Assembly: GCA_964544635.1 (NCBI GenBank)
Contig: CAZJCK010000053.1
Coordinates: forward strand, 1 to 24,235
Direction: 5' to 3'
From: CAZJCK01 sp964544635
GTDB lineage: Bacteria; Zixibacteria; MSB-5A5; GN15; FEB-12
DNA length: 24,235 bases
The notes under the pieces are model-generated. The model had not been told where the DNA came from. It was given only the letters and a program-made list of their open reading frames with translations, and ran no database searches. Shown piece by piece: positions 7,813 through 18,074 of the stretch. Every line of letters starts with the position of its first letter. Position 1 is the first letter of the stretch. The position numbers and the translations under genes were made by a program.

Positions 7813-8916
7813 GTGCAGGCAGGACTTCTGAGAACATACAAGAACGGCTGGCAGAGCCGCGGCTGGGTAGCCTGGGGCGTGGCGCTGCTGCTCTTCGTTG
7901 TCTACTTCATGTTCTACTTCGGTATTCCGCCGGGTATGGAGCAGTTTGCGAAATCGCTCGGCCTGGGAAGCAAGTGGACGTTGTACGGGTTGCTGTATAC
8001 GCTGGCGATGATCCTGGGCGGAATCTACTTCCTGAGGCGCCACGGCAACAGTCGCTACCACAAGATACGTACGATTTCAGTCGTGTTCGTACAGGTCTGT
8101 TTCGCCTTTTCCATTCCGCTGGTGATGGAGGCGTTTGATACCAAGGGATATATCTTCAGCCTGTTCTGGCCGCTGAAGATCGAGTACCTGTATCCGTCGA
8201 CAATTTTAGAATTCCCCATCCTCATCATACTCTGGGCATTTGTCGGTTCGCTGATCTTTGTCCCGCTGATGACGTTGTTTTTCGGCAAGCGCTGGTATTG
8301 CAGCTGGGTGTGCGGCTGCGGTGGTCTTGCCGAAACAGCCGGCGAACCGTTCCGTCACCTGTCAGACAAACGAACCGGCGCCTGGCGATTCGAGTTGATC
8401 GCCATCCACTCGGTGCTCCTGTTCGCCATCCTGGCTACCGCCCTGGTCCTGATCAACTGGGGGTTGCACTATGAGAATGCCGCCGGCGAATGGGTCACCG
8501 ACCATGCCGGTTTCGACACGATCGTGTCGAAGATACAGGGGGTGTACGGGTTCCTGGTGGTGGCGATGCTTTCCGGCGTGCTCGGAGTCGGCCTCTATCC
8601 GCTCATGGGCAGCCGGGTCTGGTGCCGCTTCTTCTGTCCGCTGGCGGCGATCCTCGGGATCTTCCAGAAATTCGGGCGCTTTCGCATTACGGTGAAAGAC
8701 GACATGTGCATCTCCTGCGGCAACTGCTCGACCTACTGCGAGATGGGCATCGATGTCCGTCACTACGCCCAGAACAACATCGATTTCAAGCGCGCTTCCT
8801 GTGTCGGCTGCGGCATGTGCGCGCATGTCTGTCCGCGCGGCGTGCTCAAGCTCGAAAACAAGTGGGACTTCCGCAAAGGCCCCGAGAAGAACCGCACCCG
8901 GATCTTTGATATGTAG
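7813..8916 (+). CDS. Membrane polyferredoxin, NapH/NosR/CcoG-like 4Fe-4S protein
   Basis: The 367-residue inner-membrane protein starts at a GTG behind AAGGAG (7801-7806). I see about six membrane segments (near 18-38, 56-74, 87-107, 131-157, 193-215, 242-263). Between them are the paired cysteine motifs of this family, WYCSWVCGCGG (161-171) and VWCRFFCPLA (269-278). The C-terminal domain carries two 4Fe-4S ferredoxin sites: C299/C302/C305/C309 and C330/C333/C336/C340. Such proteins move electrons between the quinone pool or a cytosolic donor and periplasmic enzymes, or help metal-enzyme assembly. The upstream flavoprotein is the natural cytosolic electron donor. The DUF3179 selenoprotein two genes upstream is a possible periplasmic partner, though only proximity supports this. 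Confidence 0.85.
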   Translation: MQAGLLRTYKNGWQSRGWVAWGVALLLFVVYFMFYFGIPPGMEQFAKSLGLGSKWTLYGLLYTLAMILGGIYFLRRHGNSRYHKIRTISVVFVQVCFAFSIPLVMEAFDTKGYIFSLFWPLKIEYLYPSTILEFPILIILWAFVGSLIFVPLMTLFFGKRWYCSWVCGCGGLAETAGEPFRHLSDKRTGAWRFELIAIHSVLLFAILATALVLINWGLHYENAAGEWVTDHAGFDTIVSKIQGVYGFLVVAMLSGVLGVGLYPLMGSRVWCRFFCPLAAILGIFQKFGRFRITVKDDMCISCGNCSTYCEMGIDVRHYAQNNIDFKRASCVGCGMCAHVCPRGVLKLENKWDFRKGPEKNRTRIFDM

Positions 8917-8968
8917 GCCCGGGCTTCGCGTCGGCCGGCAATTTCAGCGAGATTGATCCGGTTTTTGC

Positions 8969-8996
8969 TTGATTCGCCAGCTCACCGCTTTACATT
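8969..8996 (+). promoter_or_regulatory. Candidate promoter for the UPF0316-type gene
   Basis: TTGATT (8969-8974) and TACATT (8991-8996) are 16 bases apart, which puts the transcription start about 20 bases before the ATG at 9023. An inverted repeat ATTCTC (8994-8999) / GAGAAT (9011-9016) overlaps the -10 and the start site and could be an operator or a leader hairpin. Motif-based. Confidence 0.4.
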
Positions 8997-9022
8997 CTCT
9001 CCCCGTTGACGAGAATAAAAGT

Positions 9023-9628
9023 ATGACCGACGCCGTAGCCGTAACCATACCCGACCTGCCGGTCTGGCTCGTGCCGCTCTTGATCTTCCTGGCGCGCATT
9101 GCCGATGTTTCGATCGGTACTTTGCGCATCATCACGGTGGGCCGGGGTATGCGTACGCTATCAAGTGTGCTCGGATTTTTCGAGGTGCTCATTTGGCTGG
9201 CCGCGATCAGCCAGATCATGAGCAATCTGACTTCAATCGAGAACTACCTGGCGTATGCCGCCGGTTTCGCCGCAGGAACCTGGGTGGGCATGACGATCGA
9301 GAGGCGTCTTGCTCTCGGTATGCTGCTGGTGCGGGTTATTGTGCCGCGCGGCCCCAACGGCCTGGCGGCGGAGCTGATCGAGGGCGACTACCGGGTGACC
9401 TCGCTTGAGGGCCACGGCGCCAAGGGGCCGGTCACAGTGCTGTTTACCATCGTCAAGCGCAGCCGCCTGAAGGGCCTGCTGTCGGTGGTGCAGAAACACG
9501 ATCCCAGTGCCTGGTATTCGGTCGAGGATATCCGTTCGGCCAACGAACCGGTGGCGGCCCAGGCTGCCTTCGTCTCCAAGTACCCCAATGTGATCATGCC
9601 GTTCGCCTGGTTCCGCAAGGGGAAGTGA
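9023..9628 (+). CDS. UPF0316/DUF2179-like membrane protein
   Basis: The 201-residue protein has about three N-terminal membrane helices (near 13-36, 45-65, 72-92) with the family wording LARIADVSIGTLRII followed by FFEVLIWLAAISQI. A soluble C-terminal alpha/beta domain begins near residue 100 (RVTSLEGHGAKGPVTVLFTIVKR, here spanning about 125-148) and resembles DUF2179. Members are uncharacterised; a small-ligand sensing or transport role is only guesswork. I chose the ATG at 9023, although the frame opens at 8969, because a promoter-like sequence overlaps the upstream part. Its Shine-Dalgarno is weak. The peroxidase gene follows after 77 bases and may share the transcript. Confidence 0.75.
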   Translation: MTDAVAVTIPDLPVWLVPLLIFLARIADVSIGTLRIITVGRGMRTLSSVLGFFEVLIWLAAISQIMSNLTSIENYLAYAAGFAAGTWVGMTIERRLALGMLLVRVIVPRGPNGLAAELIEGDYRVTSLEGHGAKGPVTVLFTIVKRSRLKGLLSVVQKHDPSAWYSVEDIRSANEPVAAQAAFVSKYPNVIMPFAWFRKGK

Positions 9629-9705
9629 CAGCAGGAACCTGCCGGTCCGAAGCATCGTTACATCTCCCGAACACGACTATCAGAAAATTTTCAATGGAGA
9701 TGACC

Positions 9706-10305
9706 ATGCGCCGCACTATCCTTTCCCTCACCTTGACCGGCCTTCTTGCCGTCGGCTGCAGTTCCAGTGAATCGAACAGTGAAAACAAGCAGACAGAGGC
9801 GACAACCGAAATGACCGCAGAGCACACGAACACCGACTTCATGAATATCCCGCTGGCGACAATAAGCGGCGACTCCACCTCGCTGGCGGCGTACGAAGGG
9901 AACGTCTTGCTTCTGGTCAATACGGCCTCGAAATGCGGCTACACCTCGCAGTATTCCGGTCTGGAAGAATTGTATCGCGAGTACAAGGACAGCGGCCTGG
10001 TCATTATCGGTTTCCCGGCCAACAACTTCGGCGGTCAGGAACCGGGCAGCAATGAGCAGATCGCCCGGTTCTGCAGCGAGAACTTCGACGTTACCTTCCC
10101 GATGATGGCCAAGATCAGCGTGAAGGGTGACGACAAGCATCCGCTGTACACCTACCTGACCGAGCAGTCGCCCTTTACCGGTGACATTTCGTGGAACTTC
10201 AACAAGTTCGTGGTCAATCGCGACGGCGAAGTGATTGCGCGCTTCGATTCCGGCACCAAGCCGAAGTCGGAGGAACTGGTCGGCGCCATAACCCGGGCGC
10301 TGTAG
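9706..10305 (+). CDS. Glutathione peroxidase-family lipoprotein (Cys type)
   Basis: The 199-residue protein should reduce peroxides outside the cytoplasm, probably with thioredoxin-like donors. The N-terminus is a lipoprotein signal with lipobox LAVGC, so C18 is the lipidated residue. The catalytic set of the family is present: C77 in NTASKCGYT, Q111 in NNFGGQEPGSN, and W163-N164 in WNFNKF. C123 in ARFCSENF fits the resolving cysteine of thioredoxin-dependent members. The ATG at 9706 is preferred because GGAG (9696-9699) precedes it at six bases and gives an MRR lipoprotein start; in-frame ATGs at 9694 and 9700 are alternatives. It uses Cys, although this genome seems able to make selenoproteins. 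Confidence 0.9.
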   Translation: MRRTILSLTLTGLLAVGCSSSESNSENKQTEATTEMTAEHTNTDFMNIPLATISGDSTSLAAYEGNVLLLVNTASKCGYTSQYSGLEELYREYKDSGLVIIGFPANNFGGQEPGSNEQIARFCSENFDVTFPMMAKISVKGDDKHPLYTYLTEQSPFTGDISWNFNKFVVNRDGEVIARFDSGTKPKSEELVGAITRAL

Positions 10306-10476
10306 GGCGCGCTACTGTTGGGTCCTGGCGGCAGCGCCCCGGAAGGGATCGAGTGTCAGCCGGTGATGAAATACGTAAGCAGTCTCATGCTGTGCCGGTT
10401 TGCAAGGGGTCGCGCGGTTAAGACTCGGAAGCGATCAGTTTATGAGTTGGTGTCAACCCAATCCGTCCACATGCAA

Positions 10477-10509
10477 AGAAAAAAACCGCCCGAGTCCGTT
10501 CGGGCGGTT
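10477..10509 (-). terminator. Rho-independent terminator of the dnaE-thioredoxin operon
   Basis: A perfect 10-bp stem (10484-10493 with 10500-10509) closes a six-base loop and is followed, on the minus strand, by a U-rich tract (complement of the A-run 10477-10485). It lies about 30 bases past the TlpA-like stop. On the plus strand there is no U-run, so it should not act for the peroxidase gene. The rest of 10306-10536 shows no gene. Confidence 0.9.
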
Positions 10510-10536
10510 CCAACGCGTGAATCGGTGATCGGCCGA

Positions 10537-11082
10537 CTAACTCTTATCGTCGGCCAGCATCTGAAACGCCTGCTTGAAATCTTTGTACTGCCGCATCCCG
10601 CGGAATCGCCCGATCTCTTTACCCTCGGCATTTAAGAAGATCGTTGTCGGCACCGACGTAATCCCGCCGTACAATTCGGCAATCTCGCCGCTGCCCATCA
10701 ACAGTACCCAGTCCATGTGGTTTTCCTGCGCGAACGCTTTCACTTTTTCCGGGGTGTCGTTCACGGCCAGGCCGATAATCTCGATATTCTCATTCTTGAA
10801 CTCGTCGTACACCTCGACCATGTCGGGGATCTCGCGACGGCAGGGCGGGCACCAGGTGCCCCAGAAGTTGATCACGACTGGTTGTTTACCGATCCATTCC
10901 GAAGACTGTCGCATGTTGCCTTCGAGGTCGTAGGCGGCAAACTGCACCACCTCACCCGAGGTCGCAGCGGAGGAGGCGTCGGTTGTCTCCTGGGAGTCAC
11001 CCGAGCCGCAGCCGAGCATGCCGAGCGCGAAAAGCATCAGCGCCACCGACGTATCAAGCACCAGTTTTGTCTTCACGTTCAT
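10537..11082 (-). CDS. TlpA/ResA-like thioredoxin-fold lipoprotein
   Basis: The 181-residue protein is a membrane-anchored, extracytoplasmic thiol-disulfide reductase of the TlpA/ResA type, which reduces apo-cytochrome c or other exported thiol proteins. The N-terminus is a lipoprotein signal ending LGMLGC, with C25 as lipid anchor and a Ser/Thr/Ala linker to about residue 43. The active site is FWGTWCPPC (C78, C81) and the cis-proline is P145 in SVPTTIF. The ATG at 11082 lies seven bases after the stop of the upstream thioredoxin gene, with GGAG almost touching it, so translation is probably coupled. It is the last gene before the terminator at 10477-10509. Its exact substrate cannot be told from the sequence. 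Confidence 0.88.
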   Translation of the reverse strand: MNVKTKLVLDTSVALMLFALGMLGCGSGDSQETTDASSAATSGEVVQFAAYDLEGNMRQSSEWIGKQPVVINFWGTWCPPCRREIPDMVEVYDEFKNENIEIIGLAVNDTPEKVKAFAQENHMDWVLLMGSGEIAELYGGITSVPTTIFLNAEGKEIGRFRGMRQYKDFKQAFQMLADDKS

Positions 11083-11089
11083 GCTCCGC

Positions 11090-11641
11090 TCAGTTGTTCT
11101 GCCCGGCGGCGGTGGAGTCGTACTTGCGATCCTTGACGAATGTCAGGATCTCCATGAACTGCTCGCTGGTGCGATAGCCGGGGGCCGGGGCAATCTTCTT
11201 GCCGTCGGCTTCAAGGAACCAGAACGTCGGGTAGCCGGATACGCCGAACTCATGCTTGGCCAGGTTGGCCTCGGAGATCTTGTAACCGTCGATATTCAGC
11301 TCGTTCCTGGAGTCGCCCCAGACTTTGACCGGTATGAAATGTTCGTTGACCATGTCGATCACGGTAGTGTCCTGGAAGGTGGTTTTTTCCATCCGCTTGC
11401 ACCAGCCGCACCAGGAGGCGGTGAAGTCGATCAGGATATGCTTATCGTTGTCTTTGCTGTCGGCAATCTTCATGCCTTCGGCATAATCGAGCCACTGGAT
11501 CTTCTTGCCTGTAGTCTCGTCAGCTTTTTCGGCTTTGTCGGGCGTGGCGGTCCGGCTCGTGTCGGTTTGCGCGATGGCGATACTGAAACCGGCGAGCAGC
11601 AGCACGGCCAGGCCGATGATGAACTGTTTCGCTTTGGTCAT
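11090..11641 (-). CDS. Exported thioredoxin-family protein
   Basis: The 183-residue protein has an N-terminal signal peptide (MTKAKQFIIGLAVLLLAGFS, cleavage likely after AIA near residue 24), a charged linker, then a thioredoxin fold of the thioredoxin_7/DsbD-gamma type. The active site is TASWCGWCKRME (C78, C81) and the cis-proline is P138 in VSGYPTFWFL. An insertion near 108-123 (GDSRNELNIDGYKISE) separates the two halves of the fold. It probably moves reducing equivalents in the periplasm, together with the TlpA-like lipoprotein encoded seven bases downstream. It begins nine bases after the dnaE stop, with AGGA overlapping the dnaE stop codon, so all three genes share one transcript. Confidence 0.85.
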   Translation of the reverse strand: MTKAKQFIIGLAVLLLAGFSIAIAQTDTSRTATPDKAEKADETTGKKIQWLDYAEGMKIADSKDNDKHILIDFTASWCGWCKRMEKTTFQDTTVIDMVNEHFIPVKVWGDSRNELNIDGYKISEANLAKHEFGVSGYPTFWFLEADGKKIAPAPGYRTSEQFMEILTFVKDRKYDSTAAGQNN

Positions 11642-11650
11642 TGCTGCATC

Positions 11651-15109
<3,459 letters not shown>

Positions 15110-15206
15110 AATCTACCCGGTTGGCTTGGTATCCTCTGTCCTTCGTGTCAGCCGAGATCTTGTACCCGGATGGGTCGGATAAGTACGGTTTCATCGGCCT
15201 CTGTCT

Positions 15207-15234
15207 ATGATACGTCGCATCGGACGATGGTCAA
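15207..15234 (-). promoter_or_regulatory. Candidate dnaE promoter
   Basis: On the minus strand TTGACC (15234-15229) and TATCAT (15212-15207) are 16 bases apart. Transcription would start near 15200, just downstream of the terminator that ends the PEP-CTERM gene. This is the best sigma70-like match on this strand in the intergenic region. Confidence 0.5.
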
Positions 15235-15264
15235 CTACATTTCCAAGCTATGGTCGCACGGCAC

Positions 15265-15299
15265 AAAAAAACCGGGTGGCGCGAGGCGCGACACCCGGT
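15265..15299 (-). terminator. Rho-independent terminator of the PEP-CTERM gene
   Basis: The stem ACCGGGTG (15271-15278) pairs perfectly with CACCCGGT (15292-15299). Inside it a GCGC/GCGC helix forms around a GAG loop. On the minus strand the stem is followed by a run of seven U (complement of 15265-15271). It lies 25 bases past the PEP-CTERM stop and insulates dnaE. Confidence 0.9.
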
Positions 15300-15323
15300 C
15301 TCACAGCAGTGAATACTGTCAGG

Positions 15324-16019
15324 TTATTTTGTCTTGCCTGTAACCCGGCGATACACCCCGGCGCCGGCCAGACCCAGCCCGAACAGGAGCATGGTACCCG
15401 GTTCCGGGATGGCGGTCTGGGTATCGGGACGGAGCAGCTTGTTCATGTAGGAACCGTTGGACGGTGCCACATCAAGCGGATCGTTCAGCGCAAAGCCGGC
15501 GTTCCAGGCGCTGTTGCGAACACGCTGACCGGTATTCGGATCGCGATACCAGCCGTCCACCGCGTAGAAATCACCCCAGGTGGGGATGCGCAGCGACTCG
15601 ATCGAGAAGTAGCCCTTTTCATAATCGAACTTGAGGGCGTTCTCGATAGCGGCGTCACCGGTCTGATTACTGAAGTCAGCCAGCTCGATCGGGCTGCCGT
15701 TGGCGTTGCGGAAGTCGTCATAGGTGACGTCGGGCGATACCTCAACGACAAAATGACTGACCGCCGCCTGGACATCTTCCCCCTCGAGCAGGTTGCCCTT
15801 GCCGTCACGGAGCCAGTATTCGTATTTCCACCAGGACTGGTCGACCTGGGAGGCAGTCCAGGAAATCTGGAAGCCATTGAGCGCCCACCGACCGTTGGCG
15901 ATAATGCCGCCGTCGGCGGTCGACAGTGAGCCGGTGTAGGACACCAGGGCCGAGGCCGACGGCGCCGCCATTAGCACGGTGACGGCCAGTAACATCAGTA
16001 AGCAGGTAAATCTCTTCAC
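15324..16019 (-). CDS. PEP-CTERM sorting domain protein
   Basis: The 231-residue secreted protein has a signal peptide (VKRFTCLLMLLAVTVLM, cleavage likely after SASA) and a C-terminal PEP-CTERM tail over the last 28 residues: IPEPGTM, a hydrophobic LLFGLGLAGAGVY helix and the basic end RRVTGKTK. Such tails are recognised by an exosortase for surface anchoring or release, usually linked to exopolysaccharide. The middle is beta-rich with many aromatic residues and no recognised catalytic motif, so its specific role is unknown. I chose the GTG at 16019 because GGGAG lies five bases upstream; an in-frame ATG at 16040 would add seven residues that overlap that ribosome site. No exosortase gene is in this window. 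The gene is divergent from recA and ends at a strong terminator. Confidence 0.88.
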   Translation of the reverse strand: MKRFTCLLMLLAVTVLMAAPSASALVSYTGSLSTADGGIIANGRWALNGFQISWTASQVDQSWWKYEYWLRDGKGNLLEGEDVQAAVSHFVVEVSPDVTYDDFRNANGSPIELADFSNQTGDAAIENALKFDYEKGYFSIESLRIPTWGDFYAVDGWYRDPNTGQRVRNSAWNAGFALNDPLDVAPSNGSYMNKLLRPDTQTAIPEPGTMLLFGLGLAGAGVYRRVTGKTK

Positions 16020-16040
16020 AGGTTCTCCCGTATAATCCAT

Positions 16041-16520
16041 ATCATCTGTTTGCGTTCAACGTAAGCCGGGCTGCCAGGTTCCGCCGTCGGTCCGGCATCA
16101 TAGACAGACCATTGCGGACTAAATAAGTAAGCAAAATCGATACCCCTCGCGAATCGTGGATTGTAATGTCAACATATTGTGACGCAAGCACTTGCCAACA
16201 GAGGCAATGCGGCAGCCGGATGCCCGGCGTGGCAATATATTGCTCTGAACGCGGTCGCGGCAGCCTGCAAACGTCGGGAGTTAGTGTGCAGTTCAGTTCA
16301 TAATGGTTATCATAGACTTCACATATCTCTGATCGCCGATCGCAGCAGTTTCAAGCGACGGCCTGACGTCGTTTTGGCGCCCTGACTATTCCGCTTATCG
16401 AATGTCGGGGCCTACAACCGGGGAAACGACACGCAGCAATCTTTTGATAATTAGGAAAAATGTGATTATGTTGGAAGTATTCAAACCGTACTTTTGGCAT
16501 TACCAACGACAGGATAGAGT
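16041..16520. other. Intergenic region between the PEP-CTERM gene and recA
   Basis: This stretch of about 480 bases holds no convincing gene. The 68-codon frame at 16179-16385 has no Shine-Dalgarno and no recognisable content. It should contain the control signals of both divergent genes. I looked for a LexA site (CTGT-N8-ACAG or GAAC-N4-GTTC) and did not find a clear one. Confidence 0.6.
16444..16472 (+). promoter_or_regulatory. Candidate recA promoter
   Basis: TTGATA (16444-16449) and TATGTT (16467-16472) are 17 bases apart in an A/T-rich patch. Transcription would begin about 40 bases before the GTG at 16521 and 85 before the ATG at 16563. Confidence 0.45.
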
Positions 16521-16562
16521 GTGGCAAAGCAAAAGGTAGAATTAAAGAAAGGGAGCAGCAAT

Positions 16563-17615
16563 ATGGCGACCGTCACATCGGCCCCGGATCGCAAGAAGGC
16601 CCTCGACGCCGCCCTGACCCAGATTGAGCGCAATTTCGGCAAAGGCGCGATTATGCGCATGGGCGAGGGGACAGTGCAGCAGGTTGAAGTTATCCCGAGC
16701 GGCTCGCTTGGCTTGGATCACGCCCTTGGGGTGGGCGGAATTCCGCGCGGCCGGGTGATCGAGATCTTCGGCCCGGAATCGTCGGGTAAGACCACCATGA
16801 CGCTGCATGTCATCGCCGAGGCCCAGAAGCTGGGCGGAACGGCAGCGTTTATCGATGCCGAGCATGCGCTCGATGCCTCCTATGCCCGCAAGCTGGGTGT
16901 GAAGGTCGACGACCTGCTGGTGGCGCAGCCGGATACCGGTGAGCAGGCGCTCGAAATTGCCGAGACACTGGTACGTTCAGGTGGCGTCGATATCGTCGTT
17001 ATCGACTCGGTAGCCGCCCTCACGCCGCGCAGCGAGATCGAGGGGGAGATGGGCGACGCTCACATGGGCTTGCAGGCGCGCCTCATGTCGCAGGCGCTGC
17101 GCAAGCTGACCGCCATCATCTCCAAGTCCAAGACATCAGTCGTGTTCATCAACCAGATCCGTATGAAGATCGGTGTCATGTTCGGTAACCCGGAAACGAC
17201 CACCGGCGGCAATGCCCTCAAGTTCTATTCGTCGGTGCGATTGGATATTCGACGCATTGCCTCTATCAAGGATGGCCAGGATGTGATTGGTAACCGTACC
17301 CGCGTGCGGGTGGTAAAAAACAAGGTCGCCCCGCCGTTCCGTGAAACCGAATTCGACATCATCTATGGCACCGGCATCTCGCGCGCCGGTGAACTGCTCG
17401 ACATGGCGGTTAATCACGGTATCATCAACAAGTCCGGATCGTGGTTCTCCTACGGTGAGGATCGGCTGGGGCAGGGTCGCGAGAACTCGCGCGCCTTCTT
17501 AGAAGAGAACGCCGAGTTGTACGACGAGATCCAGAACAAGGTGATGGTGGCGCTGGGGATGCGCGAGGGCGAAGCACCGGCCGAAGAGATCGCCGAGACG
17601 ACGGAACAAGAGTAA
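16563..17615 (+). CDS. recA: Recombinase RecA
   Basis: RecA forms the ATP-dependent filament for homologous recombination and triggers the SOS response. The 350-residue protein has Walker A GPESSGKTT (70-78), Walker B DIVVIDSVAAL, the L1-adjacent QARLMSQALRKLT region, the L2 loop GNPETTTGGNALKFY and the acidic C-terminus EEIAETTEQE. Two starts are possible: the GTG at 16521 with AGGA six bases upstream, adding 14 residues, or the ATG at 16563 with AAAGGGAG (16548-16555) seven bases upstream. I prefer the ATG, because it gives the usual short N-terminus before DRKKALDAAL. No recX or lexA adjoins it. A strong terminator follows at 17708-17740. Confidence 0.98.
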   Translation: MATVTSAPDRKKALDAALTQIERNFGKGAIMRMGEGTVQQVEVIPSGSLGLDHALGVGGIPRGRVIEIFGPESSGKTTMTLHVIAEAQKLGGTAAFIDAEHALDASYARKLGVKVDDLLVAQPDTGEQALEIAETLVRSGGVDIVVIDSVAALTPRSEIEGEMGDAHMGLQARLMSQALRKLTAIISKSKTSVVFINQIRMKIGVMFGNPETTTGGNALKFYSSVRLDIRRIASIKDGQDVIGNRTRVRVVKNKVAPPFRETEFDIIYGTGISRAGELLDMAVNHGIINKSGSWFSYGEDRLGQGRENSRAFLEENAELYDEIQNKVMVALGMREGEAPAEEIAETTEQE

Positions 17616-17660
17616 TCGTAGATCAGGTTGCGTGTTAACCTGGCATAGTTAGCGACGGTG

Positions 17661-17686
17661 CGGCGCGTATGTCCCCGTGCGCGCCG
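17661..17686. repeat. REP-like intergenic hairpin, copy 2
   Basis: An 11-bp stem with G-U pairs (17661-17671 with 17676-17686) closes a TCCC loop, between the recA stop and the recA terminator. Relative to copies 1 and 3 the stem changes are partly compensatory, so pairing is kept. Confidence 0.6.
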
Positions 17687-17707
17687 ACTATCCCTTGAGA
17701 TTCGTCG

Positions 17708-17740
17708 GGCAGCCTTGGCTGTGCAAGGCTGCCTTTTTTT
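17708..17740 (+). terminator. Rho-independent terminator of recA
   Basis: GGCAGCCTTG (17708-17717) pairs perfectly with CAAGGCTGCC (17724-17733) around a six-base loop and is followed by seven T (17734-17740). Confidence 0.95.
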
Positions 17741-17755
17741 GTTTGTACTATTCGC

Positions 17756-17910
17756 AGCGCAGATCCGGGAGTCAGGGATTTGCCCGAGCAGAGGTCTCCG
17801 TGTTCCAAATTTGGTTAAGAATGCGAACAGGTCTTTTGCAAAGATGATCAGCCGGGGCTCCGGCTCAAGGGCGGGGCGAAGAAGAACCCACTTGAAAGGT
17901 GGCGTATCGC
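17756..17910 (+). repeat. Long direct repeat, copy A (upstream of lipoprotein gene)
   Basis: This copy of about 155 bases is repeated in the same orientation at 19351-19510. The right 74 bases (17837-17910 against 19437-19510) differ at nine positions; the left part is looser, with small indels. A hairpin CCACTT-GAA-AGGTGG (17888-17902) lies near the right end. Of the 459 bases between recA and the lipoprotein gene, the rest beyond the terminator holds no gene. A TATAGT (18004-18009) there lacks a convincing -35. Confidence 0.8.
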
Positions 17911-18074
17911 GTTGCGCAAGGTCGATCCTGAACCCTCTCAGTCGGTTGGCTGTCTGACGGTGATGCCTCGATTTTCTCAATAGCCATATCTCCTGGTTTG
18001 TAGTATAGTTAAGTACAGGCACAGCGACGATCGATCCGCTGTGATTCATTGCTCACGGGGAGGAGATACCAATC

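Noticed and set aside
16444..16520. LexA/SOS box upstream of recA
   Set aside because: Neither the proteobacterial nor the Gram-positive LexA consensus is clearly present; a lineage-specific box cannot be excluded.
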